Shown: one piece after another, positions 1 to 6,969 of the stretch
Layout: each line of letters opens with the position of its first letter
Position numbering within the stretch: position 1 is the stretch's first letter
Assembly: GCA_902496185.1 (NCBI GenBank)
Contig: CABUZX010000016.1
Span: forward strand, 1 to 28,169
Length of the DNA stretch: 28,169 nt
Direction of reading: 5' to 3'
DNA from: an uncultured Subdoligranulum sp.
GTDB taxonomy: Bacteria > Bacillota > Clostridia > Christensenellales > CAG-314
Made by a program: the position numbers and the translations under genes
The notes under the pieces: generated by a model
Seen by the model: only the letters and a program-made list of their open reading frames with translations
The model's database searches: none
What the model was told of the DNA's origin: nothing

Positions 1-61
1 CAAGTCTTTTTTGGGTTGCGACTACTTGGCGTAGCGCCTGTGGCGGAATCGGTGGGATTCG
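1..61. repeat. Direct repeat copy 1: truncated tRNA-Ser 3' end plus downstream flank
   Basis: These 61 bases are identical to 189-249. On the minus strand they contain the last part of tRNA-Ser (half of the T loop, the 3' T stem, the 3' acceptor strand and CCA), then the tRNA's downstream flank and the second half of its terminator. The identity stops at base 62, inside the T loop, so no tRNA can be made from this copy. The true repeat may extend left of the window. It looks like a remnant of duplication or of recombination at the tRNA 3' end. Confidence 0.9.
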
Positions 62-188
62 TAAGGAGCTTTAGCGACGGATAGCGAAACGTAGTGTAGC
101 GTCACTGAAACGTTTTTGTATCCTACCATTGTACCTCACAAGGCGCGAGCCTTTGGGGAGCAATACAAAAAAAGACCTGCAACAAAAG
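62..188. other. Short spacer between the two tRNA-end repeats, with a hairpin
   Basis: This spacer holds no credible gene. An imperfect hairpin sits at about 129-166: TTGTA and TACAA at the ends, and an AAGGC/GCCTT stem closed by a GCGA loop at the centre. The stretch near 73-110 contains repeated GCG/AGCG words (AGCGACG, TAGCGAAACG, GTAGCGTCACT). That resembles a dispersed intergenic repeat or a decayed mobile element, but I cannot name it. Confidence 0.4.
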
Positions 189-200
189 CAAGTCTTTTTT
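169..200 (-). terminator. Intrinsic terminator after tRNA-Ser
   Basis: Inverted repeat AAAAGACcTGC ... GCAaGTCTTTT around an AACAAAA loop, flanked on both sides by A/T runs. It lies about 30 nt beyond the tRNA CCA on the minus strand, so it should end the tRNA transcript. Confidence 0.7.
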
Positions 201-249
201 GGGTTGCGACTACTTGGCGTAGCGCCTGTGGCGGAATCGGTGGGATTCG
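189..249. repeat. Direct repeat copy 2: intact tRNA-Ser 3' end and flank
   Basis: Identical to bases 1-61. In this copy the repeat runs on into a complete tRNA gene. The repeat covers the last 21 tRNA bases including CCA, a 28-base flank and half of the terminator. Confidence 0.9.
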
Positions 250-318
250 AACCCACGTGTCCCAAAAGGACAACACGATTTCGAGTCGCGCTCGTTATGA
301 CCACTTCGATACGATTCC
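229..318 (-). tRNA. tRNA-Ser(CGA), CCA encoded
   Basis: Read on the minus strand, the sequence folds as a class II tRNA. The acceptor stem is GGAATCG/CGATTCC with discriminator G and an encoded CCA. The D stem is TCG/CGA. The anticodon stem CGCGA/TCGTG closes the loop CTCGAAA, giving anticodon CGA, which reads the serine codon UCG. A long variable arm (TGTCC-TTTT-GGGACA) is the hallmark of serine or leucine tRNAs, and the T arm is GTGGG-TTCGAAT-CCCAC. The G discriminator fits serine. The gene is divergent from uraA, has its own promoter upstream and a terminator downstream, and its 3' end is duplicated at 1-61. Confidence 0.95.
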
Positions 319-407
319 ATATAATAATTATTCAATTTTTGCTCGTTTCTTCTGCTACCGGTGGCGCTCGCAAACACCCCCACTTTGATATTGTTTTAAG
401 CAAAAAG

Positions 408-436
408 ATTTTAGCACAAAACGATTGTTTAAGCAA
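408..436 (-). promoter_or_regulatory. Sigma-A promoter for tRNA-Ser
   Basis: On the minus strand TTGCTT (436-431), a 17-nt spacer, then TAAAAT (413-408) preceded by TG one base away, an extended -10. Predicted start is near 401, about 83 nt upstream of the mature tRNA 5' end. Confidence 0.55.
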
Positions 437-495
437 GTGTTAAAAGCAGTTTTAAAAAAAATTTGTCAAACAACCAAAAGAATTATTCAAAATAA

Positions 496-524
496 TTGCA
501 CAACGCAAAAGAATATGGTATAAT
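496..524 (+). promoter_or_regulatory. Sigma-A promoter for uraA
   Basis: TTGCAC (496-501), a 17-nt spacer and a perfect TATAAT (519-524). Predicted start is near 531, which leaves a leader of about 165 nt before the uraA start codon. Confidence 0.75.
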
Positions 525-530
525 TTTTGT

Positions 531-695
531 CGAAAGTTATTTTAATATTCGGCAGTAATGCCTGCAAGATTGGTTTCTATTATTACGCGACATAACCCAA
601 AAGGACTATTCCTGTTTGCATTGCGCAAACAGCTTTTTTTTGCCCTTTTGCCACTAAAGAAAATAACAACTTTTACCATATAGGAGGAAAAAAAT
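531..695 (+). promoter_or_regulatory. Structured 5' leader of uraA, probable attenuator
   Basis: The leader between the promoter and uraA contains a small hairpin GGCA-GTAA-TGCC (about 560-571), a possible GGTT/AACC pairing, an AGGA-CTAT-TCCT hairpin (602-613) and then an intrinsic terminator (612-641) that sits well before the gene. The AGGA/TCCT hairpin shares two bases with the terminator stem, so the two could exclude each other. Uracil permease genes of Firmicutes are often controlled by PyrR attenuation, but I do not see the conserved PyrR binding loop. No riboswitch class is recognised with confidence. Confidence 0.5.
612..641 (+). terminator. Leader terminator upstream of uraA
   Basis: Eight-base-pair stem CTGTTTGC/GCAAACAG with a 5-nt loop, a C, then a run of eight T. 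It lies between promoter and start codon, so it should cause premature termination unless relieved. Confidence 0.8.
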
Positions 696-2123
696 ATGGA
701 AATTCGTTATAACGTAGACGCAACACCAAAACAAATGGGCTGGGGCGTCACCCTTATCTCGGCGTTTCAACAAATGCTGGCGATAATGGCAGCAACGTTG
801 CTCGTGCCAATGATTGTAAGTGGCGCGGGATTGCCCATGGACCACGCCGCCGCCCTTTTTGGAGCAGGACTCGGCACTATCGTCTATTGGTTGTTTACCA
901 AGAGAAGAAGCCCCGTCTTTTTGGGTAGTTCCTTTGCGTTTTTGGGCGCAATGACAGCATGCGTAGGCGCAGGTTACGGCTACTGGGGACTCATTCTCGG
1001 TACTGCATTTGCGGCAATCGTTTACGTCATTATTGCTCTTATTGTCAAGCTTGCAGGCACAAACTGGGTATCTAAACTTATGCCCGCAGTCATTATCGGA
1101 CCGACGGTTGCGCTCATTGGACTTTCGCTCTCTGGCACGGCAACCGACTGGGCAATGCACAACGGTGGAAGCAACTACAACCTTATTTCTATCCTTTGCG
1201 CCTTGGTCACCTTTATCATTATCGTACTTGCTAGCGCAAAAGGCAACAAAACAATGAAGCTCATACCCTTTATTATTGGTATTGCAGGCGGATATATCCT
1301 TGCCTTGATATTCTCCGTTATCGGTAGCGTTGCAAACCTTCCCTACTTGCAAGTCCTTGATTTTAGCGTATTTACCAACACGTTTGGTGGTAGTTTTGAT
1401 ATTGGCATGATTTTCCACGTGCCTGAGTTCACCATTGTAAAAGCCTTTGAACAAGGCTGGCAAATTGACGGCTCTGCAATTGGTAGTATCGCATTAGCCT
1501 ACGTACCAGTTGCTTTCGTTGTTTTTGCAGAACATATCGCAGACCACAAAAACCTTTCTTCTATTATCGGAAAAGACCTCATCAAAGACCCCGGACTCAG
1601 CCGTACGTTGTTGGGTGACGGTATCGGTTCTTTGGTTGGCGGTATCTTTGGCGGATGCGCAAACACCACTTACGGCGAATCCGTAGGTTGCGTTGCTATT
1701 TCTGGAAACGCTTCTACTTGGACCATCTTTTGCACCGCTATCGGTTGTATCGTATTGTCCTTCTTTACGCCGTTTGTTGTGCTTATTCAATCAATTCCAA
1801 AGTGCGTAATGGGTGGCGCTTGTATTGCATTGTACGGCTTTATTGCAGTAAGCGGTCTCAAGATGATTAAAAACGTCGATCTCAACGACAACCGCAACCT
1901 ATTTGTCGTAAGCGCAATATTGGTATCAGGTATCGGCGGTCTCGTATGGACGTTTGGCGAAATCAATATTACAGCCATTGCCGTCGCGCTTATTCTTGGT
2001 ATTATTACCAACGCTATTTTGGGTGGATTTAAAAAGAACGCAGAAGTTACCGAAAGCATGGCAAGCTCTTACGGTGATTTTGACCCCGACAACACCTTGG
2101 AAGATAATCAAGAAGATAAATAA
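696..2123 (+). CDS. uraA: Uracil permease (NCS2 family uracil:H+ symporter)
   Basis: A 475-residue polytopic membrane protein of the nucleobase:cation symporter-2 family, which imports uracil with protons for pyrimidine salvage. The N-terminal half carries the family's LGSSFAF segment near residue 76. The substrate-site motifs are FAEHIADH (Glu279) and NTTYGE (Asn323-Glu328), matching the two key glutamates of E. coli UraA. NTTYGE favours uracil over xanthine or urate transporters. Hydrophobic segments cover most of the chain, as expected for the 14-helix fold, and a charged tail of about 35 residues follows. The ATG is preceded by AGGAGG at 682-687. The gene stands alone behind a promoter and a terminator-bearing leader, so its expression is probably attenuated by pyrimidine supply. 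Function is well supported; the regulator is unknown. Confidence 0.93.
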   Translation: MEIRYNVDATPKQMGWGVTLISAFQQMLAIMAATLLVPMIVSGAGLPMDHAAALFGAGLGTIVYWLFTKRRSPVFLGSSFAFLGAMTACVGAGYGYWGLILGTAFAAIVYVIIALIVKLAGTNWVSKLMPAVIIGPTVALIGLSLSGTATDWAMHNGGSNYNLISILCALVTFIIIVLASAKGNKTMKLIPFIIGIAGGYILALIFSVIGSVANLPYLQVLDFSVFTNTFGGSFDIGMIFHVPEFTIVKAFEQGWQIDGSAIGSIALAYVPVAFVVFAEHIADHKNLSSIIGKDLIKDPGLSRTLLGDGIGSLVGGIFGGCANTTYGESVGCVAISGNASTWTIFCTAIGCIVLSFFTPFVVLIQSIPKCVMGGACIALYGFIAVSGLKMIKNVDLNDNRNLFVVSAILVSGIGGLVWTFGEINITAIAVALILGIITNAILGGFKKNAEVTESMASSYGDFDPDNTLEDNQEDK

Positions 2124-2193
2124 ATTTATATTTATTAAACATAATGCTTAACAAAAACAACCGCAAAATAGCGTGATACTCTTAACGGAGAAA

Positions 2194-2223
2194 ATGTCAA
2201 CGCACTTTAAACATAGAATATAA
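2194..2223 (+). CDS. Possible 9-residue leader peptide (weak)
   Basis: A GGAG at 2187-2190 precedes an ATG that opens a 9-codon reading frame (MSTHFKHRI, then TAA). It stops just before the AGGAGA of the next gene. The spacing of only 3 nt from GGAG to ATG is short. It could couple translation to the following gene or be chance. Confidence 0.2.
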   Translation: MSTHFKHRI

Positions 2224-2238
2224 TAGGAGAAAATCTAT

Positions 2239-2499
2239 ATGAAGCTATATTTTGCTGATGGCGGTAGTACTTTTCAGGATTACAGTAGAGTGGGATACGA
2301 TTCCTGCTCGCTTATCTGTCGAACAAAACCCTTTCCGGAAGGCACTTACTGTGTGACTTGTGAAATCGACGATTCTTTTACCGAAGCGGAGGCACAACAA
2401 TTGGGTGACCGTGCTACCAGTTATGTCGTCAATGACGGTTTTTCCGTCGAGAAAGCCGTTCGTCACGTAGAAGCAATTATGTTGAAAAATAAAGGTTAA
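2239..2499 (+). CDS. Small unrecognised protein, 86 aa
   Basis: I do not recognise this protein. It has no signal peptide or membrane segment, so it is probably cytosolic. Four cysteines occur (about positions 23, 27, 38 and 41) as CSLIC and CVTC, which could bind a metal, but the spacing matches no family I know. The C-terminal half looks helical, rich in Glu, Ala, Val and Lys. AGGAGA at 2225-2230 is well placed before the ATG, and hairpin terminators follow on the same strand, so a real gene is likely. It lies 115 nt after uraA with no obvious terminator between, so it may be co-transcribed with uraA. Confidence 0.65.
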   Translation: MKLYFADGGSTFQDYSRVGYDSCSLICRTKPFPEGTYCVTCEIDDSFTEAEAQQLGDRATSYVVNDGFSVEKAVRHVEAIMLKNKG

Positions 2500-2552
2500 T
2501 TGGCATCGGGTTAAAAGAGAATACCTATCATTTAACTATAATACACGAACAA

Positions 2553-2595
2553 AAAGAGAGGACATTTCGGCTACCGACCGATTTGTTCTCTCTTT
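2553..2595 (+). terminator. Hairpin after the 86-aa gene
   Basis: AAAGAGAG (2553-2560) pairs with CTCTCTTT (2588-2595), and an inner TCGG-CTA-CCGA hairpin sits in the loop. The T run after the stem is interrupted, so termination may be partial. Confidence 0.45.
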
Positions 2596-2612
2596 CTGCT
2601 TGTAATAAGGGT

Positions 2613-2632
2613 TTGGGCTTAGCCCAATTTTT
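2613..2632 (+). terminator. Intrinsic terminator
   Basis: Perfect stem TTGGGC-TTA-GCCCAA followed by five T. A compact terminator, probably the main stop for the plus-strand gene at 2239. Confidence 0.6.
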
Positions 2633-2634
2633 GT

Positions 2635-2778
2635 ATTTGACCGATCAAATGCGATGCTCGCACTGAGTAAAATTATCAAATTCTCCGCTAAGAACATCAG
2701 CCGATTTTGCGGTTGTTTTTTTCTTATTATAAATTATACGTCTATTAAATTTTAAATGACAAAACGTGTTTTTGTCAT
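2635..2778. other. Gene-free stretch with several small hairpins
   Basis: No open frame is credible here. Small perfect inverted repeats follow each other: ATTTGA-CCGA-TCAAAT (2635-2650), TGCGA-TGC-TCGCA (about 2650-2662), CAGCCG-ATTTTG-CGGTTG followed by seven T (2698-2722, terminator-like on plus), and ATGACAAAA/TTTTGTCAT (2756-2778). Together with the two upstream terminators this gives six hairpins in about 230 bp. It may be a small RNA, a repeat relic, or stacked terminators. Confidence 0.4.
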
Positions 2779-2814
2779 AAGACTACTCCCTAATTAATTT
2801 TGTCTTTAAACGTA

Positions 2815-2848
2815 AAAAAGAGCAAAGGTTTGCGCCTTTGCTCTTTTT
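2815..2848 (-). terminator. Bidirectional terminator after ftsH
   Basis: Perfect 14-bp inverted repeat AAAAAGAGCAAAGG/CCTTTGCTCTTTTT with a 6-nt loop. It begins 3 nt beyond the ftsH stop codon and is symmetrical, so it can also stop rightward transcription. Confidence 0.85.
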
Positions 2849-2851
2849 GAC

Positions 2852-4906
2852 TTATTCCTTATTGTCGTCACCGAGTGGATCTTCGTTTGAAACAGCAGGC
2901 GGTGAAGCTTCAGGCTTTTGAGTGGTTTTATTTTGTTTTTCGGATTCGGAGGCAAGCGCCATAAGACGTTGTTGAATTCTCTTGGCGTTTTCCTGTTCTT
3001 TTTTGTCTCTACGTTGGTCTACAAATTCACAAACTTCTTCCACCGACTTTCCTTCCATAATCATATCAACTTCATCCTCAAAGATTGTCTCTTTTGCAAT
3101 CAAAACACTTGCCATAGTATGAAGCTTGTCGATATTTTCACTCAAAAGTTTTTTGCCGTTTGCGTAACAATCGTTGATAATTTTGCTTATCATCTTGTCA
3201 ATTTTTGAGGCGGTTTCATCACTGAAATCTTTTACAGTGCCGTAGTCTCTACCAACAAATACTTCCTGATCGCCACCAAAATAAACCATGCCCAATTCGT
3301 CCGTCATGCCGTAAACCATAACCATATCTCTTGCAATCCTCGTGGCTTGTTTTATGTCACCGCTTGCGCCAGTGGTAATATCGTCCAAGACCAACTCTTC
3401 GGCAATTCTTCCACCGAGACACATAGTGATGTCGGCAATAAACTTATTTTTAGACACACACATAGATTCTTTCTTGGCGCGTGACATTGTATAACCACCT
3501 GCGTTTCCGCGCGGGATAATAGTAACCTCGTGAATATCGTCTTCACAATCGGACAATAAGCAACCGAGAATTGCGTGACCGCCTTCGTGATACGCCGTCA
3601 AGCGTTTGTCGCTTTCTGACACTACTCTACTTCTCTTGGCTGGTCCCATGGCTATTTTTTCCAAGCCTTCGTTGATATCTTCCATAAAAATCAACTTGTG
3701 GTTTTTCCTTACCGCCAAAATTGCCGATTCGTTAAGAACGTTTGCAAGGTCCGCCCCCGTAAATCCCGGAGTAATTTTTGCCAGCACGCGGAAATCTACG
3801 TCGCTTGCCAAAGGCTTGTTGCGCGCGTGAACCTTAAGAATCGCCTCTCTACCCCTTACGTCGGGACGATTGACGAATATCTGTCTATCAAATCTGCCTG
3901 CTCTCGTAAGCGCTGGGTCAAGTATATCGTGACGGTTGGTTGCCGCCATAACGATAATACCGCCGTTTACTTCAAAACCGTCAAGCTCTACCAACAACTG
4001 ATTGAGGGTTTGCTCTCTTTCGTCGTTTCCGCCACCAAGACCTGCGCCACGGTGACGACCTACTGCGTCGATTTCGTCAATAAATATAATACAAGGCATA
4101 TTCTTTTTAGCTTGTTCAAAAAGACTACGCACTCTACTTGCGCCTACGCCTACGTACAACTCTACAAAATCACTACCGCTGATAGAAAAGAACGGTACGC
4201 CCGCTTCGCCGGCAACGGCTTTTGCAAACAAGGTTTTACCCGTGCCCGGAGGCCCTACGAGCAATACGCCCTTAGGAATTTTTGCGCCCATTTCGGTATA
4301 TTTTGAAGGATTTTTCAAAAAATCTATAATCTCAACTAATTCTTCCTTTTCTTCCTCGGCGCCTGCCACGTCTGAAAAGCGCGTCTTTACGTTTTGCGAA
4401 ACTCGGGCGCTACTTTTGCCAATATTTGTGGCTTGCATACCTTGACTCCTGATACTGCGGATTAAAATTATTCCGAGACCAATCATCAAGATAGCCATAA
4501 TGGCGTAATAAATTATCGTTGAGTAATCCGTAGTAACGGGATTTTCAAAGGCGCAATCTACCCTTAAATCCTGTTGTTCTTCACCCAGGGACAAATTATA
4601 TTGATCTATTTGATCCAAAACTCTATCGTGTATCCCTACACTGCCGTAAAAGTAATAATCGTAATAATTTTTTGCGTCTTTTGCGTCGTTTGGGGCGTAT
4701 TTCCCGTCTTTAAGCACAACGTTAAAGCGATAGCCCTTTCCTCCGTAGACGGCGGAAACGTTGCCAGCGTTAAGGTCGCTTACAAAACGCGTATACTCGT
4801 CCTCCATTTTTGCCGCTTGCTGTGAACTCCACGCAAAAACTGCAATACCAATAACAACGAAAATAATTACCAACCACAAAATCCAACTATAATTTCTTTT
4901 GTTCAT
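2852..4906 (-). CDS. ftsH: ATP-dependent zinc metalloprotease FtsH
   Basis: Membrane-anchored AAA+ protease that forms hexamers and degrades misfolded membrane proteins and short-lived regulators. The 684-residue chain has a transmembrane helix at about 7-26, an extracytoplasmic domain, a second helix at about 131-150 and then the AAA+ domain. The latter has Walker A GPPGTGKT (218-225), the pore loop YVGVG near 251, Walker B IIFIDEID (273-280) and the second region of homology with GRFDRQ. The zinc site is HEGGH (440-444), with an Asp in GASGD as the probable third ligand. The tail is charged. An in-frame TTG lies one codon upstream, but AGGAGG (4917-4912) is 5 nt from the ATG at 4906 and only 2 nt from the TTG, so ATG is chosen. 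The gene has its own promoter and terminator. Confidence 0.97.
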   Translation of the reverse strand: MNKRNYSWILWLVIIFVVIGIAVFAWSSQQAAKMEDEYTRFVSDLNAGNVSAVYGGKGYRFNVVLKDGKYAPNDAKDAKNYYDYYFYGSVGIHDRVLDQIDQYNLSLGEEQQDLRVDCAFENPVTTDYSTIIYYAIMAILMIGLGIILIRSIRSQGMQATNIGKSSARVSQNVKTRFSDVAGAEEEKEELVEIIDFLKNPSKYTEMGAKIPKGVLLVGPPGTGKTLFAKAVAGEAGVPFFSISGSDFVELYVGVGASRVRSLFEQAKKNMPCIIFIDEIDAVGRHRGAGLGGGNDEREQTLNQLLVELDGFEVNGGIIVMAATNRHDILDPALTRAGRFDRQIFVNRPDVRGREAILKVHARNKPLASDVDFRVLAKITPGFTGADLANVLNESAILAVRKNHKLIFMEDINEGLEKIAMGPAKRSRVVSESDKRLTAYHEGGHAILGCLLSDCEDDIHEVTIIPRGNAGGYTMSRAKKESMCVSKNKFIADITMCLGGRIAEELVLDDITTGASGDIKQATRIARDMVMVYGMTDELGMVYFGGDQEVFVGRDYGTVKDFSDETASKIDKMISKIINDCYANGKKLLSENIDKLHTMASVLIAKETIFEDEVDMIMEGKSVEEVCEFVDQRRDKKEQENAKRIQQRLMALASESEKQNKTTQKPEASPPAVSNEDPLGDDNKE

Positions 4907-4998
4907 CAATTCCTCCTTATGCTAAACATTAGCTGTAAACAACGTCTTAATGACGAGTCGACTTTTTGGTCATTTGGTTATACTTTTGTATTTTTACT

Positions 4999-5027
4999 AC
5001 AATACCACAACTTTGTAGATTTGTCAA
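4999..5027 (-). promoter_or_regulatory. Sigma-A promoter for ftsH
   Basis: On the minus strand a perfect TTGACA (5027-5022), a 17-nt spacer and TATTGT (5004-4999). Predicted start is near 4992, giving a leader of about 86 nt before the ATG. I see no CtsR or CIRCE-type operator beside it. Confidence 0.75.
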
Positions 5028-5140
5028 CAAAAACCTGTCTACCCTATTAAATTATATCGTTTTATCGTGTGTTTTTTGTAACAAAACGCTAAAAAACCAA
5101 AAATAACGGAGAAACTTTTTTAAGCGCGTTGAGTTTTTTC

Positions 5141-5172
5141 AAAAAAAACGCCCATTGCCGTTGGCATGGGCG
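5141..5172 (-). terminator. Terminator of the ger-yyaC operon
   Basis: On the minus strand the stem CGCCCATGCC/GGCAATGGGCG (one bulge) closes on a short AAC loop and is followed by eight T. It sits about 20 nt after the yyaC stop and separates the germination operon from ftsH. Confidence 0.85.
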
Positions 5173-5192
5173 GGTTTGACGAGAAGCAATAC

Positions 5193-5723
5193 TCAACAAG
5201 CCAAAAAATTATTTACAGATTTTTTTACGGACTCGGCAATAACGTATGCCATTTTGTCAACAAGTTCTACTCTATCCGCCTTTGCCGAATAAAAGTTTTG
5301 CGCGCCACGCATACTGACAACACCCAAAAGCGAAACGTCTCCCACCCTTGGCAAAACCTTGTTAGTAGCGGCTCCCGGCACGATACCATCATTTACTACT
5401 TGTACGCAACCTACTTCCGTACTGTCGCCGACGGCCGCGTCCACCACCACGATTTTTTTGTCGGGATGCATAGTTTTGACAAATTCTATTGCAATCGACA
5501 TATTTTTTGCATTTACGTTTATTTCCTCCGTGCCGTATATCAGTAAGGAAAAATTATCGTCACTCATCAGCAAACTACCTACTTTAGGCCCAAGGCTGTC
5601 ACTTACCACGCCTGACGTGCCTATGCATAAAAAAACGTAATCCTTTAAGTTTCCTGCGGTTTTAAAAATTTTTTCCGACAATATATCGGAAGCGTTGCTT
5701 CTGTAAATCGTTGTGCTTTCCAT
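5193..5723 (-). CDS. yyaC: YyaC family spore protease-like protein (DUF1256)
   Basis: A 176-residue protein matching the YyaC/DUF1256 family, which is confined to spore formers and is related to the germination protease GPR that degrades small acid-soluble spore proteins. The diagnostic segment is CIGTSGVVSDSLGPKVGSLL at about residues 33-52. It is followed by IVVVDAAVGD and the LPRVGDVSLLGVVS stretch, which also fit the family. The exact biochemical role of YyaC is not settled. It lies 67 nt after gerC on the same strand and ends at a strong terminator, so it is the last gene of the germination operon. A possible forespore promoter in the gap could also drive it alone. The ribosome site is weak (AAAGAG). 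Genus-specific names may differ. Confidence 0.85.
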   Translation of the reverse strand: MESTTIYRSNASDILSEKIFKTAGNLKDYVFLCIGTSGVVSDSLGPKVGSLLMSDDNFSLLIYGTEEINVNAKNMSIAIEFVKTMHPDKKIVVVDAAVGDSTEVGCVQVVNDGIVPGAATNKVLPRVGDVSLLGVVSMRGAQNFYSAKADRVELVDKMAYVIAESVKKSVNNFLAC

Positions 5724-5759
5724 AAACTCTTTCCATCCCCTTTTTTGTTTTTACTGAAA

Positions 5760-5788
5760 TAGTTTTGCCACAACACTTTTTTTTATAC
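5760..5788 (-). promoter_or_regulatory. Candidate forespore (sigma F/G) promoter for yyaC
   Basis: On the minus strand GTATA (5788-5784), a 17-nt spacer and AAAACTA (5766-5760). The -35 fits the sigma F/G pattern and the -10 matches 5 of 7 positions of CATNHTA. The start would fall about 30 nt before the yyaC ATG. It overlaps the end of gerC only marginally. Confidence 0.3.
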
Positions 5789-5790
5789 CA

Positions 5791-6966
5791 TTATCCGTTG
5801 CAATTTACTACCACGTCAAAATTTACCTTTGACCAAAAATCTTTGCCCGATTTTTCTATCAGATCGTTATATTTTTTGCCGTACTTGGCGTATAAGGCGT
5901 TTTTTATCCCCAAAAAATCACAATCCGTTTCTACACATTTTTCAAAGGCAGAAGTTATTGCTTTTTTTGCGTCTTTGCTCGCGCCTTGCTTTTGCAGTTC
6001 GGACAGTTTTTCGCCCTCTTTAACCCGCAAAGGAAATACTTCGCCTACGGTATCCGTCAAAAGTAGTTTTAACCCCAAAGTCAAATCCACTTTTACGTTA
6101 ACTTTTTCGCCCTTGACGGAAATTTCCGTTTTTCCGTCTTTTTTATCCAAGGCTAACGCTGATTTTTGCGGATTGGTATGGTCTACAAAGGTGCAAAAGA
6201 TATTTTTGTCACCATAAAGATTTAATCCGTCAAGTTGATTTCTGTCAAGACTACCAACGTACTTTCCGTCGGAAAACAACGCCATTTGCCCCGTTTTGAA
6301 TTTGCCTTGATTAGAGTTTTCGCCTTGAGCGCCTTCACTCTCGTTGGAATTCTGTTTTTCAAATTTGATAAGATTTAAATAACAGCTTTTTGACTTATCA
6401 AAAAAACCCTGCGCCGTAGTATTTAGGGTGGTATATTGAATTTGCGCCTTGTGTCCGCTCTGAACCAACAACGTTTGCAAAGCAAAGCTCACGTATTCGT
6501 CCACCTGACTCTTTTTTTGTAACATCTTTTTTGCAGGACCTTCGCTTACCACCACTATAGTACCGTCCCTAAAAGCGCCGCTACGAACAAAATAGTCAAG
6601 AGTATTTTGGAGCGATACTTGTTTTGCGCAAGTTTCTCCCAACATAACGATACCGCACTCACCAAAACTTGGTGTTTTGCCAAAACTGTTAAACAAATCT
6701 CTTATTGCAAGCCCTACCGACTGCCCTTTGCCTTCGACTATTTTTTGACTTCCCTGACTTGCGGAGCTTTCGCTACCCATTGCGTTTTGTTTTGGAGTGG
6801 CAATTTCCGCCGACAAAACGAAATTTTGCGTTTCTTCTTCATAGTCAATACCAATACCCAAAATAATTGCTCTTTCGTTGAGTTCAAGCGGTAAAAAACT
6901 TACTCTCACTACAACGTACAATACTGCAATAATACTAAAAATTAAAATTTTTACACCCTTGCTCAC
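5791..6966 (-). CDS. gerC: Germinant receptor subunit C (GerAC/GerBC family)
   Basis: Third subunit of a GerA-type germinant receptor, expected on the outer face of the spore inner membrane. The 391 residues begin with a hydrophobic segment (about 6-24) followed by LELNERAIILGIGID, the conserved start of the mature domain in this family. The C-terminal domain (about 250-391) is also typical in length and pattern. Family members are usually lipoproteins with a cysteine just before the (E)L/I..RA segment. Here no cysteine occurs in the first 100 residues, so the protein is probably held by an uncleaved N-terminal helix. A Ser/Asn/Glu/Gly-rich insertion near 208-226 is low in complexity. It starts 3 nt after gerB ends, so the two are translationally close. 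Confidence 0.9.
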   Translation of the reverse strand: MSKGVKILIFSIIAVLYVVVRVSFLPLELNERAIILGIGIDYEEETQNFVLSAEIATPKQNAMGSESSASQGSQKIVEGKGQSVGLAIRDLFNSFGKTPSFGECGIVMLGETCAKQVSLQNTLDYFVRSGAFRDGTIVVVSEGPAKKMLQKKSQVDEYVSFALQTLLVQSGHKAQIQYTTLNTTAQGFFDKSKSCYLNLIKFEKQNSNESEGAQGENSNQGKFKTGQMALFSDGKYVGSLDRNQLDGLNLYGDKNIFCTFVDHTNPQKSALALDKKDGKTEISVKGEKVNVKVDLTLGLKLLLTDTVGEVFPLRVKEGEKLSELQKQGASKDAKKAITSAFEKCVETDCDFLGIKNALYAKYGKKYNDLIEKSGKDFWSKVNFDVVVNCNG

Positions 6967-6969
6967 AAC

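Noticed and set aside
531..620. Purine riboswitch upstream of uraA
   Set aside because: TTTCTAT and GGACTAT resemble the joints, but the P1 stem does not form, the two kissing loops are absent, and the gene is a uracil-type permease.
654..1463. Long minus-strand frame (269 aa) opposite uraA
   Set aside because: It is antisense to a clear permease, has composition typical of a shadow frame and no ribosome site.
2219..2224. TATAAT as a promoter for the 86-aa gene
   Set aside because: It abuts the ribosome site, so transcription would begin after that site, and there is no -35 box at the right distance.
3698..4306. Plus-strand frame of 202 aa opposite ftsH
   Set aside because: It overlaps the conserved AAA+ domain on the other strand and is best explained as a shadow.
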